64,000 bases of DNA from a virus: IMG/VR virus record IMGVR_UViG_3300028831_000232, positions 1 through 64,000 of that record. The stretch is one strand, 5' to 3'. Made by a program: the position numbers and the translations under genes. The first letter of the stretch is position 1. The number at the start of each line of letters is the position of its first letter. Of this stretch, positions 1-8,673 are shown in pieces. The notes under the pieces were generated by a model, which saw only the letters and a program-made list of their open reading frames with translations, was not told the DNA's origin and did no database searches.

Positions 1-152
1 CCACGAAAGGAAGTCAGGCCGATGAGGATGAACACCCCGAGCAGTGAGACGACGCTGCGAACCCACGGTGCCGGCGGCCAGGGGAGCAGCTGCTTGAACA
101 GGTCGGTCAGCTTCATGGCGCCGAGCGCCAGCAGTACCAATTCAGGTCCCAA
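1..152 (-). CDS. partial small membrane protein (left-edge fragment)
   Basis: A minus-strand gene cut by the left edge; about 50 residues are visible. I start it at TTG (150-152), which has GGAG six bases upstream; an in-frame ATG lies at 114-116. After a short hydrophobic stretch (LVLLALGA) and an amphipathic segment (LTDLFKQLLPW) comes a clear transmembrane helix (SVVSLLGVFILIGL). It follows the tail protein gene after a 32-base gap and is the last visible gene of the virion module. A holin-like or other small membrane protein is possible, but there is no family match I can name. Confidence 0.5.
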   Translation of the reverse strand, partial: MGPELVLLALGAMKLTDLFKQLLPWPPAPWVRSVVSLLGVFILIGLTSFR

Positions 153-184
153 TTGATTCTCCGATCCCGAGGACGGGACCGAGA

Positions 185-2341
185 CTAGACCGGCTGGGCG
201 TCGAGAATTCGGAGCGTCGAACCGGCCGGCAGGAAATCGACCAGGCGCACCCGCAGCCGGCTCTCCCGCACTGCCCGGCGGTGGTAGTAGTGCGAGCGCG
301 ACAGGTAGGGCGTGCCCTCCCAGAGGTAGTCCGACTGGGGCGAGCCGGTGGAGGCGTCGAAGTAGGGGTTCACCGTCAGCGACTGCTCGATGAGCACGGC
401 GTCGAGGTAATGCACCTCCCCCGTCGCCAGCGTCCCGGTGCCGGTGGCCTGTACGTAGGTGCTGAACAGGCAGCTCACGGCGCCGGCCGGCGGGATGACC
501 AGGAACGGGAACCGGGTCCAGCTGCCGGCGAGGTCGGTGGCCGCCGCCCGCGGATTGAGCAGCAGCGGCAGCTGGGCGTCGGGGTCGCTGGCGATGGAGC
601 TGATCACCCGGCCCCCGGCGTTGTACCAGTCCACTCTGTTGATCACTGGCCGCACCGTGGTGGCCGCCCGCCAGTAGGCCGAGAAGACCATCATCACGCC
701 GGCCGTCACCGGCACCACCTGGGCCGTAACCACGCCGAGCTGGCGCTGGCCGGCGGCGGCCGTGAGCTGGCCGCACCAGCTGCCGCTGTAGGCGGTCACG
801 GCGTTGCTGCGCGTGACCGTCCCGCCGATGGGCGTCCAGGTGGAGGCATCCGTCTCGAAGGACGGGTTGATGCAGCGGTTCACCCGGTCGGCCTTGAGCA
901 CGAGCTTGACCCCGCCCGGCGACTGCCAGGCCGTGGCCGTCGCCCCCGGCTCGAACTGCAGGGCGTCCACCTTGTGCTGCTCGCCGGCACCGGGCGCCAC
1001 CACCACCAGAGCGAAGCCGGCGTAGCGGGCGGTGGCCGGGGCCACGCCGGTCACCGTGGCCCGGACCACGTTGTTGGTGATCTCGGCCACCGGGGTCCCG
1101 TCGTAGGACCCCACGATGGCGTTGTTGGCGTTGAAGTAGATCAGCCGGACGAAGACGTTGCGGGCCGTGGTCACCGGCTGGAAGTAGGCCGAGAAGGTGT
1201 ACTGCTTCCCGCCGCCGACGCTGCCCAGCAGAAGGGGCAGAGAGGCCCCTGGAGCGGTCAGAGACGGGTCGGGGATCACGGCGCCGTAGAAGGACGGCAG
1301 GTACGTCTGGGTGGCGCTACCGGTCAACAGGAGGGGCAGGGCGGGCGGCCCGGCGAACGACGGGTAGACGGTGTTTAGCAGCAGCGGCAGGCTGGCGTCC
1401 GGGGTGGCCGGCAGCCGGGCCTCCATTTGTCCGGCGGCCACAGCCGTCATGATCAGCACCCCGCTGCCCGAATTCGCCAGCAGGCCCTGGATGGCCTGGG
1501 TGGACAGCACCACGTTGGTCTGCTCGGTCCAGTGGCCCACGCCGTTCTCGAAGCTGGCGTCGTCGCCCGACAGCATCATGTTGGCCTCGGCGCTGGCGTC
1601 GGCCGCCCAGCCCGAGAAGGCGTAGGCGGCGCCCTCAACGCCCAACTCGGTGCCCTTGATCTTGTAGAGGTGGACGATGCTGTTCAGGACCCGGCGGTTG
1701 ACGGCCCCGCCCAGTTCGGCCTCGTAGACCGTGCCCAATTGCTGGGCCATCAGGGGCAGCAGCCCGGCCGACATCTTGCCCGGCGTTGCCACCCACAGCA
1801 GGCTCTCCAGCTCGGAGCGCAGGTTGTCGCACTCAAAGCCGATCACGGCCGTGAAGGTCTGCAGCACGCCGTTGCCCTGGTCCGGGCCGGCGGCGATGGT
1901 GTTGTCGCCGTCTCCGTCGCGCAGGAACTGCGGCAGCAGGTCGTAGAGCCGGGTGGAGTAGCCGAAGTCGCCGGGTACGAGGCAGACCACATTGCCGGCC
2001 CGGATCCACGCCCCGTCCACGGTCTGGCGCAGGAAGAGCGTGTAGTAGTAGAACCGCATCTGCTCGACGGCGTTGTCGTTGTAGGAGTACGACCCCGGCG
2101 CCTGGGCCTGGGTGGCCTCCAGCATGATCTGGCCGTCGATCTCGTCAGTGGGGAAGCCGTACGAGCCACGCACCAGGCGCAGCGTGTCCCAACCGCCGGT
2201 CGGCTGGCCCCACTCCACCCGCACCGCCGAATAGCCGGCCGGCTCGGCCGAGAACTTCGACAGGTAGAGGTCGGAGATGGGCGGCCGGCCGTAGCGCGCC
2301 GTCCCGTAGAAGCTGACCCCGTAAATGGCGTAGTCCGGCAT
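185..2341 (-). CDS. gpI-like baseplate/tail protein with carbohydrate-binding modules
   Basis: 718 aa. Residues about 20-120 look like a fibronectin-III-type beta domain. Residues about 130-245 (YDLLPQFLRD; an LRSELESLLWV segment; YKIKGTELGVEGAAYAFSG) match the P2 gpI / TIGR02242 phage tail protein pattern, a baseplate wedge component next to gpJ. Two jelly-roll, CBM4/9-like modules follow (about 255-475 and 490-655), each with the ENGVGHW / SFETDASTW opening typical of such lectin-like folds, suggesting glycan binding at the tail tip. Both modules carry odd LPLLL-containing insertions (residues 318-372 and 591-595). The gene lies 9 bases downstream of a collar fibre. The gpI assignment is fairly firm; the host-binding role is inferred. 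Confidence 0.75.
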   Translation of the reverse strand: MPDYAIYGVSFYGTARYGRPPISDLYLSKFSAEPAGYSAVRVEWGQPTGGWDTLRLVRGSYGFPTDEIDGQIMLEATQAQAPGSYSYNDNAVEQMRFYYYTLFLRQTVDGAWIRAGNVVCLVPGDFGYSTRLYDLLPQFLRDGDGDNTIAAGPDQGNGVLQTFTAVIGFECDNLRSELESLLWVATPGKMSAGLLPLMAQQLGTVYEAELGGAVNRRVLNSIVHLYKIKGTELGVEGAAYAFSGWAADASAEANMMLSGDDASFENGVGHWTEQTNVVLSTQAIQGLLANSGSGVLIMTAVAAGQMEARLPATPDASLPLLLNTVYPSFAGPPALPLLLTGSATQTYLPSFYGAVIPDPSLTAPGASLPLLLGSVGGGKQYTFSAYFQPVTTARNVFVRLIYFNANNAIVGSYDGTPVAEITNNVVRATVTGVAPATARYAGFALVVVAPGAGEQHKVDALQFEPGATATAWQSPGGVKLVLKADRVNRCINPSFETDASTWTPIGGTVTRSNAVTAYSGSWCGQLTAAAGQRQLGVVTAQVVPVTAGVMMVFSAYWRAATTVRPVINRVDWYNAGGRVISSIASDPDAQLPLLLNPRAAATDLAGSWTRFPFLVIPPAGAVSCLFSTYVQATGTGTLATGEVHYLDAVLIEQSLTVNPYFDASTGSPQSDYLWEGTPYLSRSHYYHRRAVRESRLRVRLVDFLPAGSTLRILDAQPV

Positions 2342-2350
2342 TCGTCTACC

Positions 2351-3391
2351 TCAGAACTTGATGACGAAGTTGACCGTTTGGTAGGGCGGGAGGTTCTGGT
2401 CGGTGCCCGACACACCACCGTCGGCGCCGGTAATCGTCAGACCGTGGCCGTGATAGGCCCCGGTGTTGGTCGCACCATCGCTGTACCCCCGGTCACAGCT
2501 GTCGGTGTTGTGGTCATGGCCGCCGGTATAGCGGTGCTCGGTATAGGTGATACCGGCCGACCGGGGGTTGAAGGTCTGGGGGACCATGTAGTCGTTCTGC
2601 GTGCCGCCGATGCGGAAGGCGTAGTTGAACCCGAGGTCGTCCATGTGCCGGTGATCGCCGTTACCGCCGATATGGTGACCGTGGGACACCCAGTGCTGGT
2701 GGTCGGCGGAACCCCCTCCAACCGAAGAGCCAGCGTGGCCGTGAGCGACGACCACAGCATTGCGAGTCCCGCCCGCCACCACCGCCGCTGCAATCGATGC
2801 GCCGCCCATGGCGAAGCGGCCCAGCAGGTTGGGGACGTTGAAGTGGGTGCCATCCACGTTCCCGTACCGGGTCCCGATGGCGGCGAAGAGCTTGTCGTAG
2901 GGGGCGACGCGCACATAGCTCGCTCCGTCGCACCACACCCAGTTGCCCGGCGGCAGCGCTGTGCCGCCGTATTCCCAGATGACCCCCGCCGGGATGACCA
3001 TGTCGATGACAGCTGCCTGGTTCGGCACGGCGTGCTGGTGGTCCCCATGGGCCGGCGACGGATCCGTACCTACCACCGCCGCGGTACCAACCGCCCAGCT
3101 GGTGGGGTTGCCCGGCGTACCGAGCGCCGAACCATAGAGGTGGCGCGCCGGTACATCGTGGGCCACGTTGTCGAGCCGGTTGGTGTGATCGTGGCCGACA
3201 TCGGACTTCCCCGAAGTCAGGCCGTCGAGGCGCGTCCGCACCGAGGGGTAGGTGCCCTTGGGCGTGACCCCCAGCTCGGTCTGGACCGCCACCAGTTCGT
3301 CCTGCAGGTCGTTGACGTGCAGAGCGAAGACGTTCTCCGACAGGTCAACGTGCGTCGAGAACGTCCGTACGCTGTTCGGGTAGACGGCCAT
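2351..3391 (-). CDS. tail-collar domain fibre protein, His-rich
   Basis: 346 aa. Residues about 131-195 are a phage Tail Collar domain (IPAGVIWEYGG, WVWCDGASY, FAAIGTRYG, FNVPNLLGRF). The C-terminal part has repeated HxH motifs (HGH 217, HQH 231, HGHH 237, HRH 247, HDH 292, HGH 314) like the metal-binding needle of T4 gp12/gp37, and ends in the usual collar tail LPPYQTVNFVIKF. The N-terminal 60 residues are likely an attachment helix. Its ATG overlaps the gpJ stop by one base (TGATG). Probable short tail fibre on the baseplate. Two other collar proteins occur at 6745 and 59932. Confidence 0.85.
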   Translation of the reverse strand: MAVYPNSVRTFSTHVDLSENVFALHVNDLQDELVAVQTELGVTPKGTYPSVRTRLDGLTSGKSDVGHDHTNRLDNVAHDVPARHLYGSALGTPGNPTSWAVGTAAVVGTDPSPAHGDHQHAVPNQAAVIDMVIPAGVIWEYGGTALPPGNWVWCDGASYVRVAPYDKLFAAIGTRYGNVDGTHFNVPNLLGRFAMGGASIAAAVVAGGTRNAVVVAHGHAGSSVGGGSADHQHWVSHGHHIGGNGDHRHMDDLGFNYAFRIGGTQNDYMVPQTFNPRSAGITYTEHRYTGGHDHNTDSCDRGYSDGATNTGAYHGHGLTITGADGGVSGTDQNLPPYQTVNFVIKF

Positions 3392-4827
3392 CAGACCACA
3401 CCTCCAGTTGCGGTGACCGTGATCGTGCCGGCCGTGGGGATCTGTGCTGCGGTGGCGGCCACGTCGGCCAGCCCGGTCGTTGAGGTCGAGAGGACAGACA
3501 CGTTGCCGTAGTCCACGCCCTCGGTGTTGTTGATCGCCCGGTAGATCTTCGACAGCGAGATGCGGGAGGCGAAGTCCACCACGTCATAGGCCAGCACCAT
3601 CTTGATGGCGGTGATCACGGCCTGGCGCACCGCTTCCTGGCGATAGGCCGGCAGCACGTTGATCGAAGCCGTGACGTTGACGGGCAGGTAGGTCGGATCG
3701 AGCAGGGTGATGGCCGTGCCGATCATCTTGCGGGCGTTGAGGTAGGTCAGGGCCGCCGTCTTCACCGCTGTCGAGCACGTCCCGCCCGGCGTGCCCGTCG
3801 GAGCCAGGTAGAGGTTGACCGCTGTAGCGACGACAGCGCTGGCCGATGCCTTGCCGACACCGCTCACCCGCAGTGCCAATGCCTCGTAATCCTCGAGTGT
3901 GACCGCCCGGTTGACACTGGAGAGGGACTTCGGTGCGTTGGTTCTGATGGAGTCCAGCGTCTCGGGGTCAGCCCCGCCGCTGCCGACCGTGGTGTTGCTG
4001 ACACCGGAGATCGGCTGCACGATCCCGTTTCGGATGATGGGGTTCGTGAGTTGGACGACGGTGCCTATACCGACGTTGCCGAGCGCACCAGCCCCAATGC
4101 GGTAGGTGACGTTGATCGCCGCTCCGTTAGCCGGGACCCGCCCGTTCACGTTGTCCCCGAAAAGAACCCAGGTGATGCCGCCCTCGTCCACTGCCACGGT
4201 GTAGGCGGCGTCGTAGGGGCCGGCATCGATTAGGTGGTCGTAGTACGTCCATTGCAGCGCCCCGTTGCCTTCGTCTACCGTCACCATTGGAGACCGGTCG
4301 ATGACGGGTGAGAGGAACAGAGCGAAGCTCTGGTCGAGCGTGCCGTCGGAGAGGCCCACCGTCTCGTCATTGATGGTCGTCCCCTGCACCGCCGCCACCA
4401 GACCGACACCCGCTGCACCGATGGTGAGATCGGCGGATGTCTCGAAGAGCACCGGCTGATCACCGGCACTGGCAACGGTCTGCACCTGCGTCCCCGCCGG
4501 AATGAACGCCGGCCCGGTGGTCGAGAACTGCAACGTCAGCGTGGCCGCCCCCAGACCGGTGGGTCGGTAGTCCAGCATGCCGGCGATAGCCAACACCGAG
4601 CTGCGAAGCACGGCCGTGCCGATGTACGCCTCGTTCGCCACTCGGTCGGCGTAGAAGCTCAGCATGTCCCCCACGTAGGCAAACAGCTCGATGAGCACGA
4701 TCCCGAAGTCGTTGGGGGAATCGCTAGTCCATTCCGGCATCCGCTGACGCGCTGCCGCCACGAGGTCGGTGCGGATAGCCAGCCAGTCCCTACTGCTGTA
4801 ATCGACGGCCGGCGTCGGCTCTGCCAT
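3391..4827 (-). CDS. baseplate J-like protein (gpJ)
   Basis: 478 aa. The N-terminus (YSSRDWLAIRTDLV, NDFGIVLIELFAYVGDMLSFY, ANEAYIGTA) and the FIPAGTQVQT segment are the Baseplate_J signature, the wedge protein also found in P2 (gpJ), Mu (gp47) and contractile injection systems. It should polymerise around the hub and couple fibres to sheath contraction. The ATG directly follows the gp25-like stop (TAAATG), with AAGGAGGA inside the end of the upstream gene as Shine-Dalgarno sequence. Length is normal for the family. Confidence 0.92.
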   Translation of the reverse strand: MAEPTPAVDYSSRDWLAIRTDLVAAARQRMPEWTSDSPNDFGIVLIELFAYVGDMLSFYADRVANEAYIGTAVLRSSVLAIAGMLDYRPTGLGAATLTLQFSTTGPAFIPAGTQVQTVASAGDQPVLFETSADLTIGAAGVGLVAAVQGTTINDETVGLSDGTLDQSFALFLSPVIDRSPMVTVDEGNGALQWTYYDHLIDAGPYDAAYTVAVDEGGITWVLFGDNVNGRVPANGAAINVTYRIGAGALGNVGIGTVVQLTNPIIRNGIVQPISGVSNTTVGSGGADPETLDSIRTNAPKSLSSVNRAVTLEDYEALALRVSGVGKASASAVVATAVNLYLAPTGTPGGTCSTAVKTAALTYLNARKMIGTAITLLDPTYLPVNVTASINVLPAYRQEAVRQAVITAIKMVLAYDVVDFASRISLSKIYRAINNTEGVDYGNVSVLSTSTTGLADVAATAAQIPTAGTITVTATGGVV

Positions 4828-5229
4828 TTATCCTCCTTCCGGCCATCCATAGCTGGCGGTGGAACCGACCGCCACGGTGAACTGTCGGGACGTGCCCTGA
4901 CCCGGCAGGTGATAGACGATCACCAGCTCGACCATGCCGCCGGCCGGGTCCTGTGAGACGACCTCGATATCGTCCAGCAGCACGTCGGGTTCCCAGACCC
5001 GGATGTTGTCCCGAATCGTCGTCACGAGGCTGCTGATATGCATCGAGTCATTCACGTCGAAGATCATGCTGCCGACTCCGGTGCCGTAGTCGTTCCGCAT
5101 GACCCGCTCGGCCGGCGCCGTCGCGATGAGATTCCGCAGCCGCAGCTCCAGCTGGCGGTTCGGATCGGTGGTGGACGCCACGCGGCCCGCCCCGTCGATG
5201 CGGAAGGGGATGTCGAGAGACAGGCCCAT
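4828..5229 (-). CDS. gpW/gp25-like baseplate wedge protein
   Basis: 133 aa from the ATG at 5227-5229, which overlaps the upstream stop by one base (TAATG); longer readings of this frame run through the neighbour and are not supported. Features of the GPW/gp25 family: DIPFRIDGAGRVA at the start, LRNLIATAPAERVMRNDYGTG (the conserved R-M-R-x-x-G region), and MISSLVTTIRDNI-type helix followed by a beta C-terminus (HLPGQGTSRQFTV). In T4 gp25 joins the wedge to the sheath initiator. It lies next to gpJ, as in most myoviruses and injection systems. Confidence 0.88.
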   Translation of the reverse strand: MGLSLDIPFRIDGAGRVASTTDPNRQLELRLRNLIATAPAERVMRNDYGTGVGSMIFDVNDSMHISSLVTTIRDNIRVWEPDVLLDDIEVVSQDPAGGMVELVIVYHLPGQGTSRQFTVAVGSTASYGWPEGG

Positions 5230-5780
5230 TAGGCGATGTCGTAGCCGGCGAGGTTGACGAACTGCAGGAGGTTGGTCACGAGTGCCGAGAACTCCAGTGT
5301 CATGGCCGTGGCCGCCGTACCGACGAAGGAGAGGTTGGGGACGTGGTAGTGGAACGGGGCGACGACAGCTGCCGCCAGAGTGAACTGCCAGGCCCACAGC
5401 ACAGTCCCGGCAGCGGTCGCACCGTCCCGCAGGTTCACGGTCACGGTGGTGATGCCGCCCAGGGCCGTGGTGGCCGAGAAGCCGAAACTCACGGCCGTGC
5501 AGACGTGGCGCACGCCAGCTGCACCGGCTGCCCTGGACGCCGTGGCCTGGTTGGAGACAGCCGGGCTGTGCTGGGCCGCCCAGGTCCCGATGTTCGCCAC
5601 CGGCAGTGCGCCGGCCCCCTGCGGCGAGGCCGTCATGATGGCAGCGCTGGCCGGCTGGAGGTCAACGGCTGAGCCGTCAGCGCCGATGCCCACCTTGACA
5701 CGCTGGTACTGGATGCCACCAACGTCGTCGGTGGCGATGGTCGCCCCGGTTCCGGGGGTGATCGCTACGTTGTCAGCCAT
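5229..5780 (-). CDS. putative virion structural protein
   Basis: 183 aa. The N-terminus (MADNVAITPGTGATIATDDVGG, then QYQRVKVGIG) is a recurring opening of small structural proteins in phages of diverse hosts; the rest is predicted beta-rich with Ala/Thr/Val-rich sheets. No catalytic motif. It sits between the gp25-like gene and an unknown virion protein, so a baseplate or fibre accessory role is inferred. It starts at ATG 15 bases after the upstream stop. Confidence 0.6.
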   Translation of the reverse strand: MADNVAITPGTGATIATDDVGGIQYQRVKVGIGADGSAVDLQPASAAIMTASPQGAGALPVANIGTWAAQHSPAVSNQATASRAAGAAGVRHVCTAVSFGFSATTALGGITTVTVNLRDGATAAGTVLWAWQFTLAAAVVAPFHYHVPNLSFVGTAATAMTLEFSALVTNLLQFVNLAGYDIA

Positions 5781-5794
5781 TGGTTATCGCTCCT

Positions 5795-6538
5795 TCAGTT
5801 TGCGGAATTGACCTTGGCCCGGCGCCCGTTGTCTCGATATGAGCCGGGGGCCAACCGGACGCCGTAGGGGGCATCGACACCACGGCCGAACAGTGCGTTG
5901 TAGGCGTCACCGCTGGTCGTCACCTTCAGGCCCATCGTGGGGCGCTTCACCGGGATGATGTGCAGCAGCGGCATGCCGGCCTTTAGGAGCGTCGCTTCAC
6001 CGATAGGCAGATGCCACTGGGCCACCACGGTGACGACGTGGAACCGGTCGCTCTCCATGATCCCCGGCGTGATCGTGAATCGGCGCTCCTTGTGGTACCA
6101 GGGAGCGCAGATGATGACGCTCCAACCGGGCGGCGTCTTCACCATCCACGGTGTCCCGATCTTGAGGATGTGGTCATGCTCATCCTCGGAGCGCGGCATG
6201 GTGGGCTGCAGCTCGGGTTCGAACGTCTTGACGTTGTCCATCTCGGGTGGCACAGCCGATTCCCAGCCGAACCCGTCGGGCGTGGCGGTGAAGATGTAGT
6301 CCGTCCACAGCGGCACGATCCAGCCCAGGTTGAGGTAGTCGCCCACGCCGGGGCAGCCCTTCATGGTGGACTCGGGCCGGATATGGAATTTCGGGTAGCG
6401 CCGCTTCTCGATGAAGGGGGGCATGTCCCGCATCCACTTCGGCGTCAGCCGGCCCGCCGGCACCGGAGGGAACATCTCTGCAATGGCGCTGGCCGGTGTC
6501 ACGAACTCAATCTCGTCTACTTGCTTGCGGAGTCTCAC
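5795..6538 (-). CDS. conserved phage protein, DUF6065-like, function unknown
   Basis: 247 aa from GTG at 6536-6538, which overlaps the TGA of the upstream zinc-ribbon gene (GTGA); GGAG lies five bases upstream. The core CPGVGDYLNLGWIVPLW, GFGWESAVPPEMD, GTPWMVKTPPGWSVIICAPW and MPLLHIIPVKRP resembles a family often seen in T4-like cyanophages and annotated DUF6065 or hypothetical, with a cupin/jelly-roll flavour. Rich in Trp, Pro and His. Placed within fibre genes, so a structural or fibre-modifying role is possible, but this is inference. Confidence 0.6.
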   Translation of the reverse strand: MRLRKQVDEIEFVTPASAIAEMFPPVPAGRLTPKWMRDMPPFIEKRRYPKFHIRPESTMKGCPGVGDYLNLGWIVPLWTDYIFTATPDGFGWESAVPPEMDNVKTFEPELQPTMPRSEDEHDHILKIGTPWMVKTPPGWSVIICAPWYHKERRFTITPGIMESDRFHVVTVVAQWHLPIGEATLLKAGMPLLHIIPVKRPTMGLKVTTSGDAYNALFGRGVDAPYGVRLAPGSYRDNGRRAKVNSAN

Positions 6539-6726
6539 TGCGGCTCCAGCTTCGCCGTTGCGTAGTCGCGCACGCATTCCCACTTGTCGCAGTAGTCCGG
6601 GCCGCTCGGTGAACCGACGCCCCCGGAGTAGCCGATCATGATCCAGCCGTTGGGGATGATCTGGTTCGTGGACGGCTCCGACTCGGTACCGCACTGCACG
6701 CATTGATAGGTAAACAGGATCGGCAT
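6535..6726 (-). CDS. small zinc-ribbon-like protein
   Basis: 63 aa. Four cysteines in two pairs (CVQC near residue 9, YCDKWEC near residue 46) suggest a single structural zinc ribbon; the ends and middle have no known catalytic motif. ATG start with AAGGAGAATCC ahead of it, 18 bases after the collar gene's neighbour. Overlaps the next gene by four bases, so the two are probably co-translated. Confidence 0.55.
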   Translation of the reverse strand: MPILFTYQCVQCGTESEPSTNQIIPNGWIMIGYSGGVGSPSGPDYCDKWECVRDYATAKLEPQ

Positions 6727-6744
6727 GGATTCTCCTTGGTCTTG

Positions 6745-7572
6745 TCAGACCTTGATCACGTAATTCATGGTCAGATAGGGCTGAAGGTTCCCGCTGGTCA
6801 GTGCGGCACTGGATGCTCCGGTGATGTCGTTGTTCGGAACTGCGCTGGTGGCGCTGTGGGTGTGCGCCGCCATGGTGTGAGTGTGGCTCGACAGGCTGTG
6901 GGAGTGGTTCTTCATGCCATGGGTGTGGTTCTGCAGATCATGGAGGTGGTTGATATCCCGCCAGTCGGTAAAGCCGTGGTGGTAGTGGTTCGTGGCCCAG
7001 GCACCGCCGCCCCACGGCTGCTCCGATGTCGTACCACCGCCGCCCTGGTGGGAGTGGCTGGTGGAGGTCGTCCAGACCTGGGCGTAGATGTTTCCGTCGC
7101 TGTTGAACTCGTGCTGATGGGTGTTGTTGCGGTCCATCCAGCCGGTGTTGTTCGGTCCCGGCCAATCCGAGGTGTTGTCGCTCGGAGTACCGGAGGTGTT
7201 GTTGCTCGGACCATCCGAGGTGTTGTTGCTCGGAGAGCCGGTGGTCACACCGTGGGTGTGGGCGCTCAGGCTGTGGGAGTGCGGAGCCGTCGAGATCTTC
7301 GAGCCGCCGGCTGCGCCCAAGACGGCGAACTCGGTCTGGCCCACGTCCTGCTGGACGATGATCTTGCCCTTGAGATTGGGCAGGCGGAATTGGGTGGCGG
7401 ACTCGCCACCGATGTTGTAGCTCGTCCCGATGGCGGCGTAGAGCGCCGGATAGTCAACGATGTTGAGCAGCGACCCGTCGCACAGCAGCCAACCAGGCGG
7501 GGTGGTCGGGCCGGCGTAGGCCATGACCATGCCCGGCAGGAAGCCGACAGCGGGGAGGACAGAGACGCCCAT
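6745..7572 (-). CDS. second tail-collar fibre protein, His- and Asn-rich
   Basis: 275 aa. Collar domain at about residues 12-75 (FLPGMVMAYAGPTTPPGWLLCDGS, YPALYAAIGTSY, FRLPNLKGKIIV), then a long HxH-rich needle (HSH, HTH, HQH, HSH, HYHH, HLH, HTH, HSH, HTH, HTH) ending LQPYLTMNYVIKV. Between residues about 105 and 135 is a short degenerate SNNTS-type repeat. Paralogue of the fibre at 2351 with the same architecture but no long N-terminal helix. The ATG overlaps the stop of the upstream gene by one base. Confidence 0.85.
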   Translation of the reverse strand: MGVSVLPAVGFLPGMVMAYAGPTTPPGWLLCDGSLLNIVDYPALYAAIGTSYNIGGESATQFRLPNLKGKIIVQQDVGQTEFAVLGAAGGSKISTAPHSHSLSAHTHGVTTGSPSNNTSDGPSNNTSGTPSDNTSDWPGPNNTGWMDRNNTHQHEFNSDGNIYAQVWTTSTSHSHQGGGGTTSEQPWGGGAWATNHYHHGFTDWRDINHLHDLQNHTHGMKNHSHSLSSHTHTMAAHTHSATSAVPNNDITGASSAALTSGNLQPYLTMNYVIKV

Positions 7573-8030
7573 CAGGCATCAGCCACGAAGATGATGTTGG
7601 CGAGGCTGATCCAGCCGTTGCTCTCTCCACTTCCGTTGATCGTCCCGGTCGGGTCCACGTCCACCCGACAGGCGACGTTGGGGTTCGTATAACAGGCGAA
7701 GAGCATGCGGATGCTGGGCCGGAACCCGGCCGGCAGCGTGAAGATCGTCGCTCCGACGGTGCCACTCCGCAGCAGCCCGCGGACGAACACGATGCCGTTG
7801 ATCCTGCGGTAGATGGCGGCATTGCCGTAGGTGGTGTCGTACTGCACCCAACCGTTCTGCAGCGTGGGGACGAGCCAGCCGGTATCGGGCATCGTGTACT
7901 TGTGGATGTGGTCCCCCGGCGCCGCCAGTGTCGATGCCCCCATGGCTGCCGCGATGAGCGACACATCGTTCGGCGGCGTCGAGTACACCGTCGGGACGGG
8001 AGCCACCGGGGTGAGGGCTGAGATGCCCAT
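7572..8030 (-). CDS. fibre-tip domain protein
   Basis: 152 aa from the ATG at 8028-8030 overlapping the upstream TGA. After a short linker, residues about 45-150 (WLVPTLQNGWVQYD, YRRINGIVFVRGLLRSGTVGATIFTLPAGFRP, NGWISLANIIF) form a compact beta domain that recurs at the C-terminus of the fibre at 25140 (YKRVGQVVYLKGLVKLGTIG). It is therefore a mobile fibre-tip module; here it is a free-standing protein beside a collar fibre. Binding target unknown. Confidence 0.6.
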   Translation of the reverse strand: MGISALTPVAPVPTVYSTPPNDVSLIAAAMGASTLAAPGDHIHKYTMPDTGWLVPTLQNGWVQYDTTYGNAAIYRRINGIVFVRGLLRSGTVGATIFTLPAGFRPSIRMLFACYTNPNVACRVDVDPTGTINGSGESNGWISLANIIFVADA

Positions 8031-8362
8031 CAGGACACCACCACTCCTGAAATCGTCACCGTGATGGCATTGTTGGCCCCTCCGAGCGCGGAAAGGAACA
8101 TGCCCGGTTCGAGAACCTGGGCCATGTCGATGGGAACCATCGTGTTGGCCGGGATCGTGGTGCCGGGCACGATCCGGTTGCTGTTCCCCGCCGTGCCGCT
8201 CGCCGGCACGATGGACAGGCTGAGCGCGACCGGAGCGGCCGAGGTGTTGGCGAGAATGATGTTCGTGACCATGACCCGCGTGGCCGCCGGTACGGCGGCG
8301 TAGACTGTCGTCTCCACCGTGGAGGCCACGAACTGGCACAGCTGGCGGGGGGTGGTCGTCAT
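8030..8362 (-). CDS. hypothetical virion protein
   Basis: 110 aa, predicted all-beta (VYAAVPAATRVMVTNIILANTSA, LGGANNAITVTISGVVV). No cysteine pairs or catalytic residues. It sits between the spike OB-fold gene and a fibre-tip gene, with one-base overlaps on both sides (TGATG), so it is probably a small structural component of the baseplate or fibres. Confidence 0.5.
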   Translation of the reverse strand: MTTTPRQLCQFVASTVETTVYAAVPAATRVMVTNIILANTSAAPVALSLSIVPASGTAGNSNRIVPGTTIPANTMVPIDMAQVLEPGMFLSALGGANNAITVTISGVVVS

Positions 8363-8673
8363 CAGCTCGTCACCCTCGTCATCCAGTGCAGGACGTTCGT
8401 GTCATCGAGCGCCGGCAACGAGTTGAGTGATTGGCTGGGCAAGGCCCAGGTCCCGAGCCAGATCGGGTGATCGAGATCGCCGCCCTCGAAGGCCACCCAC
8501 ACCGGGTCCCCGATGTCCAGCGGTGTGATGCCGGCGAGGTTCGGTGATACCGGCCAGGCCCACTCGGTCTGGATGGCGCCGAGCACCTGGGGAACCTGCA
8601 CCTTGAGCCGGCCGAGGCCCTCGGGGTCGGCCGTGTTGGTGACCACTCCTCGGTAGATGCCCTGGAAGTCCAT
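8362..8673 (-). CDS. gpV/gp5-like baseplate spike protein, OB-fold only
   Basis: 103 aa. YRGVVTNTADPEGLGRLKVQVP, WAWPVSPN, PLDIGDPVWVAFEGGDLDHPIWLG is the gp5/gpV OB-fold (Phage_base_V) that caps the hub. Unlike T4 gp5 or most gpV, there is no lysozyme domain and no triple-stranded beta-helix: the protein ends about 15 residues after the OB-fold. The spike apex may be supplied by another protein. One-base overlaps with both neighbours. Confidence 0.85.
   Translation of the reverse strand: MDFQGIYRGVVTNTADPEGLGRLKVQVPQVLGAIQTEWAWPVSPNLAGITPLDIGDPVWVAFEGGDLDHPIWLGTWALPSQSLNSLPALDDTNVLHWMTRVTS

Noticed and set aside
1427-3511. Long open frames on the plus strand across the virion genes
   Set aside because: GC-rich antisense shadows: low-complexity Arg/Gly/His composition, no Shine-Dalgarno sequences, and the minus strand carries recognised proteins.
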